Positions 33,146-44,794 of a DNA stretch of 64,000 nt are shown piece after piece. The position numbers and the translations under genes are program-made. Where the stretch lies: contig CM043963.1 in assembly GCA_014529385.2 (NCBI GenBank), forward strand, positions 99,339,912 through 99,403,911. Reading direction: 5' to 3'. Source of the DNA: Adiantum capillus-veneris. Taxonomy: Eukaryota; Streptophyta; Polypodiopsida; Polypodiales; Pteridaceae. The number at the start of each line of letters is the position of its first letter. Position 1 is the first letter of the stretch. The notes beneath the pieces were generated by a model that did no database searches, was not told the DNA's origin, and saw only the letters and a program-made list of their open reading frames with translations.

Positions 33146-34759
33146 TTACTCTTGGGAAGCATTGTAAGCATTGACAAGGTTTAGGTTATCCTTTAATTGT
33201 ATGCCTTGCATCCATCTAGCATCTTCAAAAGGATAATTCTTAAACTTAATAAGATATCGTCGGATAGTCTTACCACCTCTTAATACCTTGTCTTCATGTC
33301 GGAGAATGGACTCGGGCTGCAGCACCTCCTCTTGGTCCTCGATCTCCGGTGGGTCTTCAATAGTTGGTTCTTGAGGTGGCTCTCCTTTGTAAGGCTTTAA
33401 TAGGCTCACATGAAAAGCATTGTGTATGAGCCAATGATTGGGCAACTTGAGTTGATAGGCCATCTCATTGATTGGCCTAAGAATCTGAAAGGGACCATAG
33501 TACCTTTTTGCTAGTTTAGCATAGTACTTTTGGTGGCCCGTAGGATTCTTGCCCGTCGTGTGCCCTAATCGAGCCTTGGGAAACTTTAACAAGACCCAAT
33601 CATTTTCTTTAAAGGCTTGGGCTCTTCTGTGCTTGTCACCAGCAACCTTTTGCCTTTGCTGTGAGATAGAGATAGCATCTTTAATCTTTTGAAAAGATTC
33701 TTGTAGGTCTCGGCTATACTCATCTGCAACGAAGATCTTCCCATGTACCTTAAGTAGCAAGGGACTTTTTGATCTTCCCTCAATTACCTCCAAAGGTGCT
33801 GTTCCCGTGGAAGTATGTACAGTGTTATTGTAAGCATACTCCACTAAGGGTAAGTACTTCTCCCATTGGGATCTTTGATCTACTTCCGTTACATAGGCTT
33901 TTAGTAGATCGAGAATTGTTAGGTTAGCTATTTCACTTTGGCCATCCGTTTGTGGATGATAGGACGAAGAGAAATTTAGCCTTGTCCCTAAATTCTCAAA
34001 GAGACCCTTCCAAAAATTACTGGTCATTCTAGGATCTCTATCCGACACTATGGACATTGGCAAGCCATGGTATTTGAAAATTTGTGAAATAAAGAGGGTT
34101 GCCATTTGATGGGCTTTTATAGTCTTTTTGACAGGTATAAAATGAGCTTGTTTACTAAACCTGTCTACTATCGTCCATATTCCCGTATTCCCATGGATAG
34201 ACTTAGGCAATCCAAAGATAAAATCAATGGATATGCTCTCCCATGGTGAATTAGGGATTGGCAAGGGTTGAAGCAATCCAGGTTGCTTCCCTCTATCAAA
34301 TTTTGTCTTTTGACATACAACACATTTGGAAACATACTCTTGTATGTTCACTTTCATGGTAGGCCAATAGAAATATGTTTCAATTCCCTTTAAGGTAGAC
34401 TGAATCCCTCTATGCCCCGCATAAGGTGGAGCATGAGATTCATACATTACTTTCTCACGTAGTGAGCTAGTAACGCATAGTCTATTGCCATAGAGAAGAT
34501 AACCATCTTGTAAAGTAAATGGTTCTTCTTTCTTCCCTAATGCAAGGGCTGAAATCACATCTCTAAAATTGGGATCAATAGCATACTCATCTATCATTGA
34601 AGATAGATCATTGTGAGTTGCTATGGAAACCGCATTCACTCTCGGCCGTCTTGAGAGTGCACCAGCTACTTGATTATGCTTGCCAGCAATGTGAGCAATA
34701 TGAAAATGAAATTGCGAAAGGAAATTTTCCCACCTCATTTGTTTTTCGGAGAGCTTGGT
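33146..34759 (-). CDS. Element C integrase with C-terminal chromodomain (plus end of RNase H)
   Basis: 530 codons open from the Met after the TAG. The first ~30 residues finish RNase H (FHFHIAHIAGKHNQVAGALS). Zinc module: H102, H109, C139, C142. Catalytic core: D172 in SIDFIFG, D233 in VSDRD, E269 in DGQSE, all present. After the HVSLLKPY segment the last ~55 residues (about 475-517: PESILRHED, RRYLIKFKNYPFEDARW) form a chromodomain, which targets chromovirus insertion to marked chromatin. Family: Ty3/gypsy chromovirus. The catalytic residues are intact, but production depends on passing two upstream stops. Confidence 0.9.
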   Translation of the reverse strand, partial: TKLSEKQMRWENFLSQFHFHIAHIAGKHNQVAGALSRRPRVNAVSIATHNDLSSMIDEYAIDPNFRDVISALALGKKEEPFTLQDGYLLYGNRLCVTSSLREKVMYESHAPPYAGHRGIQSTLKGIETYFYWPTMKVNIQEYVSKCVVCQKTKFDRGKQPGLLQPLPIPNSPWESISIDFIFGLPKSIHGNTGIWTIVDRFSKQAHFIPVKKTIKAHQMATLFISQIFKYHGLPMSIVSDRDPRMTSNFWKGLFENLGTRLNFSSSYHPQTDGQSEIANLTILDLLKAYVTEVDQRSQWEKYLPLVEYAYNNTVHTSTGTAPLEVIEGRSKSPLLLKVHGKIFVADEYSRDLQESFQKIKDAISISQQRQKVAGDKHRRAQAFKENDWVLLKFPKARLGHTTGKNPTGHQKYYAKLAKRYYGPFQILRPINEMAYQLKLPNHWLIHNAFHVSLLKPYKGEPPQEPTIEDPPEIEDQEEVLQPESILRHEDKVLRGGKTIRRYLIKFKNYPFEDARWMQGIQLKDNLNLVNAYNASQE

Positions 34760-35995
34760 CTACGTCATGAAGTACTTAAGACTTTGGTGATCCGTTCGCA
34801 GAATGAAAGGAGTCCCCAACAAATAGTGCTTCCATGAGTCTAAGGCATGTAGAACTGTAAGGAGTTCCTTTTCGTATATGCCTAGAGCTTGCTCAACAGG
34901 GTTGAGCCTTCGACTCTCATAGCCTATGGCGTGCCCTTCTTGGAGCAAAACAGCTCCAAGGCAATCACCACAAGCATCGCATTGGACGTCAAATGGTTTT
35001 GAGAGATCCGGTAGTGTAAGCACAGGTTGAGAGATAAGCTTTTCTTTAAGCTTTTCGAAAGCATTGTTCTCCTTAGCAGACCATGTATACCTAACACTTT
35101 TCTTTGTTAGGTCATGTAATGGTCCCGCAATTTGTGATAACTTTTCTATGAAGCATCTATAGTATGCGCACATACCTATAAAGCTTCTTAGTTCATGAAG
35201 ATTCCTTGGTTTAGGCCATCCTTTTATTACCTCTAACTTGGATGGATCCATTTGGATGCCATCTTGAGAGATAATGTGACCTAAATACTGAATCTCTTGC
35301 AAGAAAAATTCACTTTTCTTTCGATTAACATAAAGTTTATTCTCTCTTAAAACTTGAAATATTACCTGGAGGTGTTGCTTGTGTTCCTCCAATGAATTAG
35401 AGTAGATGATAATATCATCAAAGAACACTCCAGTGAAGGTTCGATGAGGCCTGAACAGCTTCTCCATCAAGCGGTTGAATGTGGCTGGTGCATTGGTCAA
35501 GCCAAAAGGCATGACAATGTATTCGTAAAGACCAAATGTAGTGCGAAACGTGGTCTTTACAATATCTTGATCAACTATCCTTATTTGATGATAGCCACTC
35601 TTTAGGTCAACCCTACTGAAGTAGGTCGATCCTTGTAGCTTATCAAATAGGTCTTCTACCCGTGGAACGGGAAACCTATTCTTGATAGTGATCCTATTTA
35701 GTGCTCTATAGTCGACACACATACGATATGTGCCATCTTTCTTTTGCACTAATAGCACAGGTGAGCAAAATGGAGATGAGCTAGGCCTAACCATGCCCTT
35801 CTCAACTACCTCATGCACTTGCCGCACAATCTCCTCTTGTTGAGCTTGAGAAACTCTATAAGGAGGTTTATTAGGCAGTGAACTTCCTGGAAGAAGTTCA
35901 ATTGCATGGTCATCATTACCTTGTTTAGGAGGTAGCTCACAAGGGATGTTGTCAATAAAAACATCTTGAAACCCCTTGAGAAAATTGGATAACTC
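34760..35995 (-). pseudogene. Element C reverse transcriptase and RNase H
   Basis: The frame continues from the gag-protease stop: 56 codons (LSNFLKGFQDVFIDNIPCEL, LLPGSSLPNKPPYRVSQ) lead to the 355-codon open piece. RT motifs: MCVDYRALN, FSRVDLKSGYHQIRI, MPFGLTNAPATFNRLM and the catalytic FFDD (residues 135-138 of that piece), a common chromovirus variant of YxDD. RNase H: VQCDACGDCLGAVLLQ, YEKELLTVLHAL and LRTDHQSLKYFM. It ends at TAG (34762-34760) where the family usually has Gln, then continues in frame as TKLSEKQMRW. A single C-to-T change would explain the stop. Confidence 0.85.
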
Positions 35996-37747
35996 TCATT
36001 CCTTTTGGTTGCTTTTATTTTCGTTTGTTAAAGCATTAGGTTCATTTTGAGAATCTTTAACAAAAATCATGTACACGGAAATAGAGCTCTTTAATGACTT
36101 GTTGAAAGCTGGTGTATGTACAATGGGGATGGTGTTACCCATTTCCTTAGCATCTATATACATGTCTTTTTCCCTGAACTTAAAGGAGATTCTCCTTTCA
36201 AAAAATTTAACATCGGCAGCCAGGCGGTCAAACCATGGTGCCCCTAGGATTACATCCTCATGCTTGAGAGGAGAGATAAAGAAGTCCTCTTTGTCCACAT
36301 AGCCTTGGACATGAAGCCTCAATTTCCCGATTAAGGGAGTGACTGAAGCTTCTTGCCCCTTGAAGGCACTGTCTACGGGTAGGACATCTCCCATCTTGTA
36401 GGATTGTATTCCTAGCTTGGTGGCCAACTCTATAGATATAAAATTGTGAGTAGAACCAGGGTCAAAGAGAATAAAAGCATCATGTTCTCTTACCTTTCCC
36501 CAAGAATGGCATAGAGGAGATCCTTTGTGGTGAGTTTGGTGAGTCTCCTCCTCTTGGATTTCAACCAAGGAAGCTCTAGGAGGATCTTGGCGGTTGTTCT
36601 TTTGGGGACAAGCGCGGTACGCATGCCCTTGTTCGCCGCACTTGAAACACCGGTTATCCTTACGATAACGCTCAAGCTCTTCAGGAGAGAGTTTATTCTT
36701 ACCTTTGTAAACTCCCTTCTCTTTAGCTTTGTTGGAGTTGCCCTTATGAGACTTTTGGACATTGTCCTTCCCCGTAGGCTCATTGGAACCCTTGTTTTCC
36801 GGGGGCTTATTATTTCTTTTTGCCCCCGTTTGGAAATTGATTCGAGAGGCGACCATAGTGTGGTGTATTACCGCTGATATGGTACGTGGTCTTTGGGAGT
36901 TGACATACTCCGCCATTTCTTCGGTTAAGCCTGCACAAAATTGTTGCTTTTGCTCTCCAAAATCCAACCTTTTGAAGACAGTGGCTTTGAGTTGTAAGTC
37001 CCAAAACTTGTCTACATATTTGTGGATGGATTCATTGGGGGAGAGCTTTAAGCTTCGCCATTCGGTGAGTACCTTGTCTTTGGCATCGGTGGCCAAAAAT
37101 TGCTTCATAATGGAACCTCTTAAAGCTTTCCATGTTCGTGGAGCTTCACCGTTGGCTCGTAGGCTAGACCACCATTGTCTGGCGGACTTTTGAAAGTGCA
37201 TAGCTACATGGCATAGCTTAGAGGACTCCGTGAAGCCCTCATCTCCAAACGCGGCATCGAATTGTTGGATAAAGGCCAAGACTTTGTCCGTAGCACCGAA
37301 GTTGCCATCATAGGTAAGGAAAGAGATGCTCTTCCCTCCCTCTTTGAATTTCTTCAGCTTGGACGACCTCTTCCATGCGGCATAGGATTTCCTATGGCCT
37401 CTTCTTTTTGATGGTTCAAAAGTTGCACCATCACTTTCTTCAGAAGGTGAAGAATTTGAAGAAGGTAGAGAAGAGGGTGACCTCTTTCTCGCCTTTTTCT
37501 TGTCTTGATCTTTGTCATCTTCACCATAGCTTTCATAAGAGGAAGAGGATGAAGAAGATGGAGAAGAGGGTGTCCTCTTTCTCGCCTTTTGTGTGCTACA
37601 TGCCAAGGTATTCATCAATGGATGCAATGCATATGTTTTGCACATATAGAGAAGTATGTCCCATGTATTGATATGCCATTGGAAGAAAAGAGGAGCATCC
37701 CATGGTAAGTGATTCCATTTTAGAACTATGTATAAATTCATATCCAA
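35996..37747 (-). CDS. Element C gag-protease
   Basis: 583 open codons; Met at residue 45 (37615) is an alternative start. A serine-rich, lysine-rich N-terminus contains a repeated KARKR-PSS motif (residues 54-62 and 85-93), followed by the gag domain (FIQQFDAAFGDEGF; HFQKSARQWWSSLRANGEAP), knuckle CFKCGEQGHAYRAC (367-380) and protease with DPGSTHNFISIELATKLG (429 onward) and VILGAPWF (499-506). The active site reads DPGS instead of D-S/T-G-S. The frame ends in TGA after NQKE and the same frame continues as ELSNFL into RT, so the stop is either a C-to-T change of CGA or a readthrough stop. Confidence 0.88.
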   Translation of the reverse strand: MDMNLYIVLKWNHLPWDAPLFFQWHINTWDILLYMCKTYALHPLMNTLACSTQKARKRTPSSPSSSSSSSYESYGEDDKDQDKKKARKRSPSSLPSSNSSPSEESDGATFEPSKRRGHRKSYAAWKRSSKLKKFKEGGKSISFLTYDGNFGATDKVLAFIQQFDAAFGDEGFTESSKLCHVAMHFQKSARQWWSSLRANGEAPRTWKALRGSIMKQFLATDAKDKVLTEWRSLKLSPNESIHKYVDKFWDLQLKATVFKRLDFGEQKQQFCAGLTEEMAEYVNSQRPRTISAVIHHTMVASRINFQTGAKRNNKPPENKGSNEPTGKDNVQKSHKGNSNKAKEKGVYKGKNKLSPEELERYRKDNRCFKCGEQGHAYRACPQKNNRQDPPRASLVEIQEEETHQTHHKGSPLCHSWGKVREHDAFILFDPGSTHNFISIELATKLGIQSYKMGDVLPVDSAFKGQEASVTPLIGKLRLHVQGYVDKEDFFISPLKHEDVILGAPWFDRLAADVKFFERRISFKFREKDMYIDAKEMGNTIPIVHTPAFNKSLKSSISVYMIFVKDSQNEPNALTNENKSNQKE

Positions 37748-38815
37748 GATTACTCCATACTATTATCTTGTTTCATGTGGGTCTCACCTTGATATACTTA
37801 ACATTGATGCATGTAATGGAAATGGACTATGAACTTTGAGAATAGCGGAATTAATTAGGAGAATTAAAGAGATAGCAATTTTGTGAGACTACTTTGATAA
37901 CATAGAGGGTGAACTTAATTGATGGTAGCAACATAATCATAGTACTTAATTAACTTGGCATGAACAATACTTTTGCAAGAAGAATCCCATACATCGAATG
38001 AACTTGTCCAAGCAAAGAAGAAACTGAGCAAGATCAAGCAATTTAAAACATTGAGAGAGATTGTTTTAGCAAACCCAAGTCTAAGCAAAATAAACTAGAT
38101 AATATTGAGAGAAGACTTTAAATACAATAGACTTGAAAATAAATAAATCTATTACTATCTAGATCTCCCCCCACCCCCCCCTTTTCACCAGCTTGCACTC
38201 TACCACCTGCATGCGCACCCCCTCTTAGCCGACATAGAAAAACCATCATCTCTGCTACGTAATCCTTTGCTCAGAACTACTGAAGCCCCTTCGCCTCACA
38301 ACAAGGCTCTTGTAGCCTTGATTATAGCCTCACCACATGTTTTTGCCAATTCCCCCCTATAGAGTGTGGATCCATCTACATAGTTTTCATGCTGGCTATT
38401 TGTACTCGGGCCACCGTTTCCTACCGACGAAACCCTGCTCAATGATTCCTACCTATGTCTCCCAAGATCAATCAGTGTTGCTATTGTATTTTCTTTATAT
38501 CCAAGCTCAAGCTCCAATAGATCATTCACATCCTACTTAAGGGTGCTATGATAACGCCAAATCTAGATCGTCATCTTTCAATTTTTAAATTGAAAGGAAA
38601 AATTGTGGAACATGAGTATCTTGCAAGATTCAAGGGCGAGGTGATCATGAGGAAGCGAGGCCAGTAAGCACAAAGGCCAATTACAGGGAATGTTTGACGA
38701 GATATGCCAATCAAGAAAGAGGCTTCAAAGAGCCAATAGAAAATAGCATGTTTGACAAGTCGAAGGCTTTTGAAAACATCTAGTGAGTGATTCTCTCTCT
38801 CCTTCTCTCTCCCTC
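37748..38815. other. No feature recognised (upstream of element C gag)
   Basis: Expected place of the element C leader, primer-binding site and 5' LTR. I could not align it convincingly to the 3' LTR; only short words such as GCGGAATTA and GCATGAACA recur. It contains a short run of C (38167-38180). Confidence 0.45.
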
Positions 38816-38821
38816 TCTCTA

Positions 38822-38978
38822 TGAAGGAGCCCTACAAACAGAGCTACACCTCATGCCTGGAGGGTGGAGGATGAGGCATTATTATATTTTCTGTGTGTGT
38901 GTGTGTGTGTGTGTGTGAAGGAGACCTACAAACAGAGATGCACCTCATGCGTGGAGGGTGGAGGATGAGGCATTGTTT

Positions 38979-39037
<59 letters not shown>

Positions 39038-39054
39038 CCCCCCCCCCCCCCCCC
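38822..39054. repeat. Duplicated ~96-bp block ending in different microsatellites
   Basis: GAAGGAGCCCTACAAACAGAG (38822) and GAAGGAGACCTACAAACAGAG (38918) start two copies that share GGAGGGTGGAGGATGAGGCATT. The first ends in a TG array (38892-38918), the second in a CT array passing into poly-C (38981-39054). Confidence 0.88.
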
Positions 39055-39253
39055 AAAGTACGCAAGCGCTAGGTCTGTGGTGAAGCTGATGTCTTTATTG
39101 TCTTATGACAACATGTTGGCTCCATCGTTCTTCCCATGCCACACCTTTGTGAGCTCAAGCTCTAAATAGGGTGCCTGCATCATCTTATCATAATTTTTTT
39201 AAATAGGAATTTAGCAGGATCCCTTGGTTTTATATTTGCAAGGAAAGTTTCCA

Positions 39254-39343
<90 letters not shown>

Positions 39344-39344
39344 A
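39254..39344. repeat. Compound (CT)n(CA)n array
   Basis: CT dinucleotides pass directly into CA dinucleotides. Confidence 0.95.
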
Positions 39345-39392
39345 ATATTTTTTGTCGCGGGTCATGCATCTATCAAGCTGCAATTAATAAGT

Positions 39393-39463
39393 GATCTCTC
39401 TCTCTCTCTCTCTCACACACACATTGCAATTAATAAGCTCTCTCTCTCTCTCATTGCAATTAA

Positions 39464-39541
<78 letters not shown>
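39393..39541. repeat. Triplicated ATTGCAATTAATAAG-plus-CT array block
   Basis: GCAATTAATAAG followed by a CT array occurs three times in succession (from 39381, 39426 and 39456) with arrays of 18, 12 and 73 bp; the first passes into CA. Confidence 0.88.
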
Positions 39542-39546
<5 letters not shown>

Positions 39547-39628
39547 CCCTTGAGTGTGTGTAGGGTTCATGTCTCTTGCACAGAGGCGCACATAGGGATG
39601 GGGCATGTCGTTATGGCCTCCGTCAAGG

Positions 39629-39785
39629 TGCTGATGTAATTGCCACAGACTCGCCCTTGGCATTTTAATAAAGTTATTACTTTATTTTATAAGCTCATAA
39701 TCTAGCAAAGTAATACAAAATAGAAGCGCACTCTAGGAGCGCACTTTGGCTTGCGCTCAAAGGTGCAGCATGCGCGTGCACACGT

Positions 39786-39841
<56 letters not shown>

Positions 39842-39975
39842 GGAGGTGTGCTGATGTAATTGCCAGAGGTCGCCCTTGGCATTTTAATAAAGTTATTACT
39901 TTATATTATAGGCTTGTGATTTGCCAAAGTAGAAGCTCACGCAAGGAGCACGCGTTGGTGTGCGCTCAAAGGTGC

Positions 39976-40068
<93 letters not shown>
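39629..40068. repeat. 220-bp tandem duplication, each copy ending in a long (CA)n array
   Basis: TGCTGATGTAATTGCCA begins copies at 39629 and 39849. Both contain GTCGCCCTTGGCATTTTAAT or near variants and GCGCTCAAAGGTGCA, and end in CA arrays (39787-39839 and 39976-40068). Confidence 0.9.
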
Positions 40069-40069
<1 letters not shown>

Positions 40070-40150
40070 TACATGAGGTCTTTCACTTGACTCATCTCTT
40101 AAATTTCACAAAAAAAAGCCTGGATGACAAGTATTTTGGGATCCATTCAT

Positions 40151-40693
40151 CTACATCTCTATTAAGCCGCCCATTACATGATCACACAAACAACTGTCAC
40201 AATAAAAAAATGTGTTTGGATGCTCAGCTAAAGGTAAGATACGAGTCGCCAAGACTACCCCATACTCCCGGGTGCGTGGTGTACTGTTAAAATATCCTCT
40301 TAGTGGATGACCATAACTACGATACAAAAAAATCTTATGAGGTGGCAGGAACTGGGCTAGCAGGTATAAACGCTTAGGAAAACCTGGCTTCAGTGAATGT
40401 TCTATGTAATAATACTGTGGCCCTAGGCCCAGAGCCTCAGTTACCATCACCAATCTGATATTGTTCCTAAAATGCTCGCGACCCCAAAGGGTCACACGCG
40501 TCACTCGGTCCTGATATGTCCACCATTTAGTTTGGGAAACAGAGGTTCCTAATTGCGGAAATAGATGAAGTTCATAACGGAGTAACGTTGCTCTCCGAGT
40601 ACATTCACTTGACTGATGAAGATGTGCTGTTGCTATGACAAAAACCTGTTCTTGACTGTAAGCCATAATAGGATAGATACACCTGAGGAACAA
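40151..40693 (-). CDS. Hypothetical 180-codon ORF
   Basis: One of the longest open frames in the window not explained by a known element or repeat. It has a mixed, protein-like composition (SLKPGFPKRLYLLAQFLPPH; VTEALGLGPQYYYIEHS). I do not recognise a family, and no splice sites, promoter or neighbours support it. In a window this size one random frame of such length is not surprising, so it is offered as a candidate only. Confidence 0.25.
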   Translation of the reverse strand: MFLRCIYPIMAYSQEQVFVIATAHLHQSSECTRRATLLRYELHLFPQLGTSVSQTKWWTYQDRVTRVTLWGREHFRNNIRLVMVTEALGLGPQYYYIEHSLKPGFPKRLYLLAQFLPPHKIFLYRSYGHPLRGYFNSTPRTREYGVVLATRILPLAEHPNTFFYCDSCLCDHVMGGLIEM

Positions 40694-43485
40694 ATAAGCT
40701 GGAGATGTTAACTCCGGAAATGTTACTCCATACTAATACTATGGACTCGGTTGTGTAAAAATGTCACCTATCTTTTATAGACCCACTTTATGACTTCGAG
40801 ACCAAATTGGAAATAATAAATGATTACCTAAAATTGCTGTCTCTAAGTAGAGTAACTCACACCGTTAAGATCGGGGTATGTATACTTTACCCTAGTGGAT
40901 AGCTGTATGACATAAGCTCATTGTAGGGTTCTGTAGTATGGATAACAGGTTATGTATGATCAACCTGGGCTAGGTACAATAAACACGTAATGAATTACTG
41001 ATCGGGTATCGACCATGTGAACGGTTTATTATCTATAGCCAGGGTGTAACTTGGGACAATGTGACGTGTCCTTGCATTTAACTTAAAACTATCTGTGTAG
41101 TATACACAAAAAAATACTGTGTAGCGTTTAAAGTCTTCTCTACATTTAGTATTCGTGCTTGTTGCTGCACGCTACTGCCTGTGTGCTAGGGTTTGGTCTA
41201 CAGGTGAATGCGCAGCGGATACGGTGCGACATGGTCTGTAACATCTGGATCTTTAGCTGGGGATAATCCCTGAGAATATGGCCCGTATGGGCGACCTTGA
41301 GTGTGGGTAACCTATCCAAGTCTGTGTCGTATCTTCTAATGATGGGCATCAACAAATATAAAAGCCTCTTAAGGTGAGTACTCATACTCACTTAGCATCG
41401 TGCTTTGTAATCACCTGTGTGTGCATTCTAAATTGTGTGAATTCGAAGCTATTTACTACTGTGTGCTCAACATGCTGAAAAAGAATGAGAAGGAGATTGT
41501 GGAGGCTTCTTCGTCTCCTAATCTACAGGTTAACAAAAAATCTTTTTTGCTCTCGAGACTGTCAAAAGATACTGTGAAGCTATGCTTAAAGTGTTTTGAA
41601 AGGCTTTGAAAAACCAGTAATTAGACTTTTTATATATAAAAACCCTATTTCGGAATTTGCTCTTTCTGGTTTATGGGGTGAAATGTGAGTGGTAGTATAT
41701 GTTTACTTTAGGACAGATGGGAAGTGGTGATTCTCTATGACTAATGATGTAGGTTTCCGTAAAATAAGCGGAGTGTGGAACAAAATTCGGGTTCTGTAAA
41801 CCGGTTTTTTGATGAGATAAATTTGTCCCTATTGGCTAAGAAATGCCAGATCTTGAGTATATCTAAATATATGGCTGCATCGAATATTGGACGGAATTGT
41901 GTCTAATGGGAAATGGTATGTCTATCTGGTTGATGATGCTAATTTTTGAAAAAAAAGCTACTCAATAGGAGAAATGTACGTGTGAATGTGATACCATAGG
42001 TCTTCGAATAAAGCCAAAAATTCACAAAAAAATAAAAGAACTGAAAACAGTGAGCTGTAATGGTCGGATACCTGGGTAAGTTGTAATACTAGTAGTTTGG
42101 AGTACTCTGGGTACATGGACTGACCTCAGATTGATTCATTTCTTAGTACAGGTGCCTAATTTTCTGAATCGTCTAAAGAGACTTTGAATTCACTGAAAAC
42201 TGATTTCAGATGTGTTGCCATATCGGCTGATACTTTGTAGTATTGAGTGGCATCACATACCCTATTATGGTAGTAAATAGCTTTTTTTACTCGCTCGTTT
42301 TCACCATATTACATCACAAGATGGGAAGATTAGTGAAAGGTTTTTGTGGCTCATCACAGATTCAACATGTCACAGATTTTTGCTGGCCATGGCTGGTTTG
42401 ACCCTCGGTTATTCAATAAAATAAGCTTGCCATCATTTGCTCGAATACGATGCTCGATTCGTATTCTCTCTCAAGTATATATGAACATTTCTTTGCCTAC
42501 TTTCTTGCAGTATATACAACGAAAAGTTTCTAGGTGATTGGTTTAAAAGTGTCTCGATACTATAAAGAACGTCATCAATTTCCCTTTGGTTGATCCTGGC
42601 TGGTTACTCTTACTTCTATTCTGTCTCAGACGATGTCTGGGCTGGCTCTATGGACTGAGTTGTGTAGGATATTATAGTATGAAATATAGTTTATAGCTGG
42701 CTTGTGCAAAAGTATGTCAGTCATGACATAAGAAAAGAGGTATTATTTGATAAACGAAGTGAATATAACTAGAAAGGGCTCTAGTTTGAAAATCGGTAAT
42801 TAATCAGATGTTGTTGGGATATCTCAGTTTTTAAAAATAAAATAAAATATTTTTTGGAGTAGGAACTGGTCAAAAAGTTTGATTTTTCTATACTTCAAAT
42901 TACAAGGAAGGGATTGTCCTTAATAAACTGATATCTGCCTCGAGATGGCTTATAGAGTGAAGTTCTCTCTTATCTGATTAAAGAAGAAGTTCTTTCAGCT
43001 TTGATAATCTTCTTAAAAAACTACTTAAAACTAAGGTTAGGCAAGGAAAATTTTATAAAGTTAATCGAGAAATAACCAGTTATATAGCTGCTCTATGGGG
43101 ATTTCACTTTCCTTATCGGATTGCCAATAAGCCAAGGAACATTTTTTTCTAAAAAAAACAAGATACAAGTTAAGAACTGTGTGTTTATTTTACTGTGACA
43201 TGGATAACAATTGGGATGCCCAGCATCACCTGCATACAGCCACGTGCTAACGAATTGTTTTCTTGTAGCTATGGGTGCAGGTGAGGGCTACAGTCTTTGA
43301 TTAAAACATTCTGTTCTTAACAAATGGCGGATCTCTTAATGTGGAGCAAAATTTCCCAGACTTTGGGATTGTGGTTTCCTGCAATATATTCTGTTTCTTC
43401 ATTACCTTGCACATAATTTATTTTCAACTGCAATTAAACTACTATACAAATCCATTGTATTATTCTAGAATTGTTGGTCTGTGAA
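40694..43485. other. No feature recognised; microsatellite-free island
   Basis: About 2.8 kb of AT-rich DNA without long simple repeats or identifiable transposon domains. Short frames such as 41146-41391 (minus) and 42346-42537 (plus, ending at TTTCTTGCAG) could be exons of an unrecognised gene or chance. Confidence 0.4.
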
Positions 43486-44456
<971 letters not shown>

Positions 44457-44794
44457 TGCTCAACATAGATGATGACATGGATAGTAAGCTTTCTTTTGGC
44501 TTAAAATTTGGAGATTTAAAGGAATATGGGCAACTAATTAATGAGGGTTACATGAGGTATTTTTACCTCTTTGTCATGGAAGCATTCCCTTTAGCTTAAA
44601 AGTTAAACCTTGAATAAAACCAAGCGATGGGATGTAGTCTCAGGTTGTTGTTGAAGAGAGATGTACGCTTGGCGATGCAAGGGAGAAGTGAGATAGAGGT
44701 ATCCATTTTAGCAAAAAGGGGTAGTGAATGGAAGTAAAATTTGCTCGGTTTTTTGTTTGCTCGGAAAGACTCGCTCAAAGTTTGGTACAACTCC

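Larger units (their letters stand above)
31206..37747 (-). mobile_element. Element C: gypsy chromovirus, gag-pol in one frame with two stops
   Basis: From the candidate gag start at 37747 to the integrase stop at 33146, gag, protease, RT, RNase H, integrase and chromodomain lie in the same minus-strand frame, interrupted only by TGA (35998-35996) and TAG (34762-34760). The 3' LTR and polypurine tract follow. A 5' LTR and primer-binding site were looked for to the right of 37747 and not recognised, so the 5' end is probably lost or strongly diverged. It is the youngest-looking coding element in the window. Confidence 0.8.

Noticed and set aside
37748-38560. 5' LTR of element C
   Set aside because: Expected position, but no convincing alignment to the 3' LTR and no primer-binding site found.
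39880-39935. Peptide GRPWHFNKVITLYY resembling DUF4283
   Set aside because: It comes from a non-coding 220-bp tandem duplication, and the sister copy does not encode it.
42580-42605. TTGGTTGATCCTGGCTGG, like the start of 18S rRNA (TGGTTGATCCTGCCAG)
   Set aside because: The match stops after about 15 bases and the following sequence shows no rRNA.
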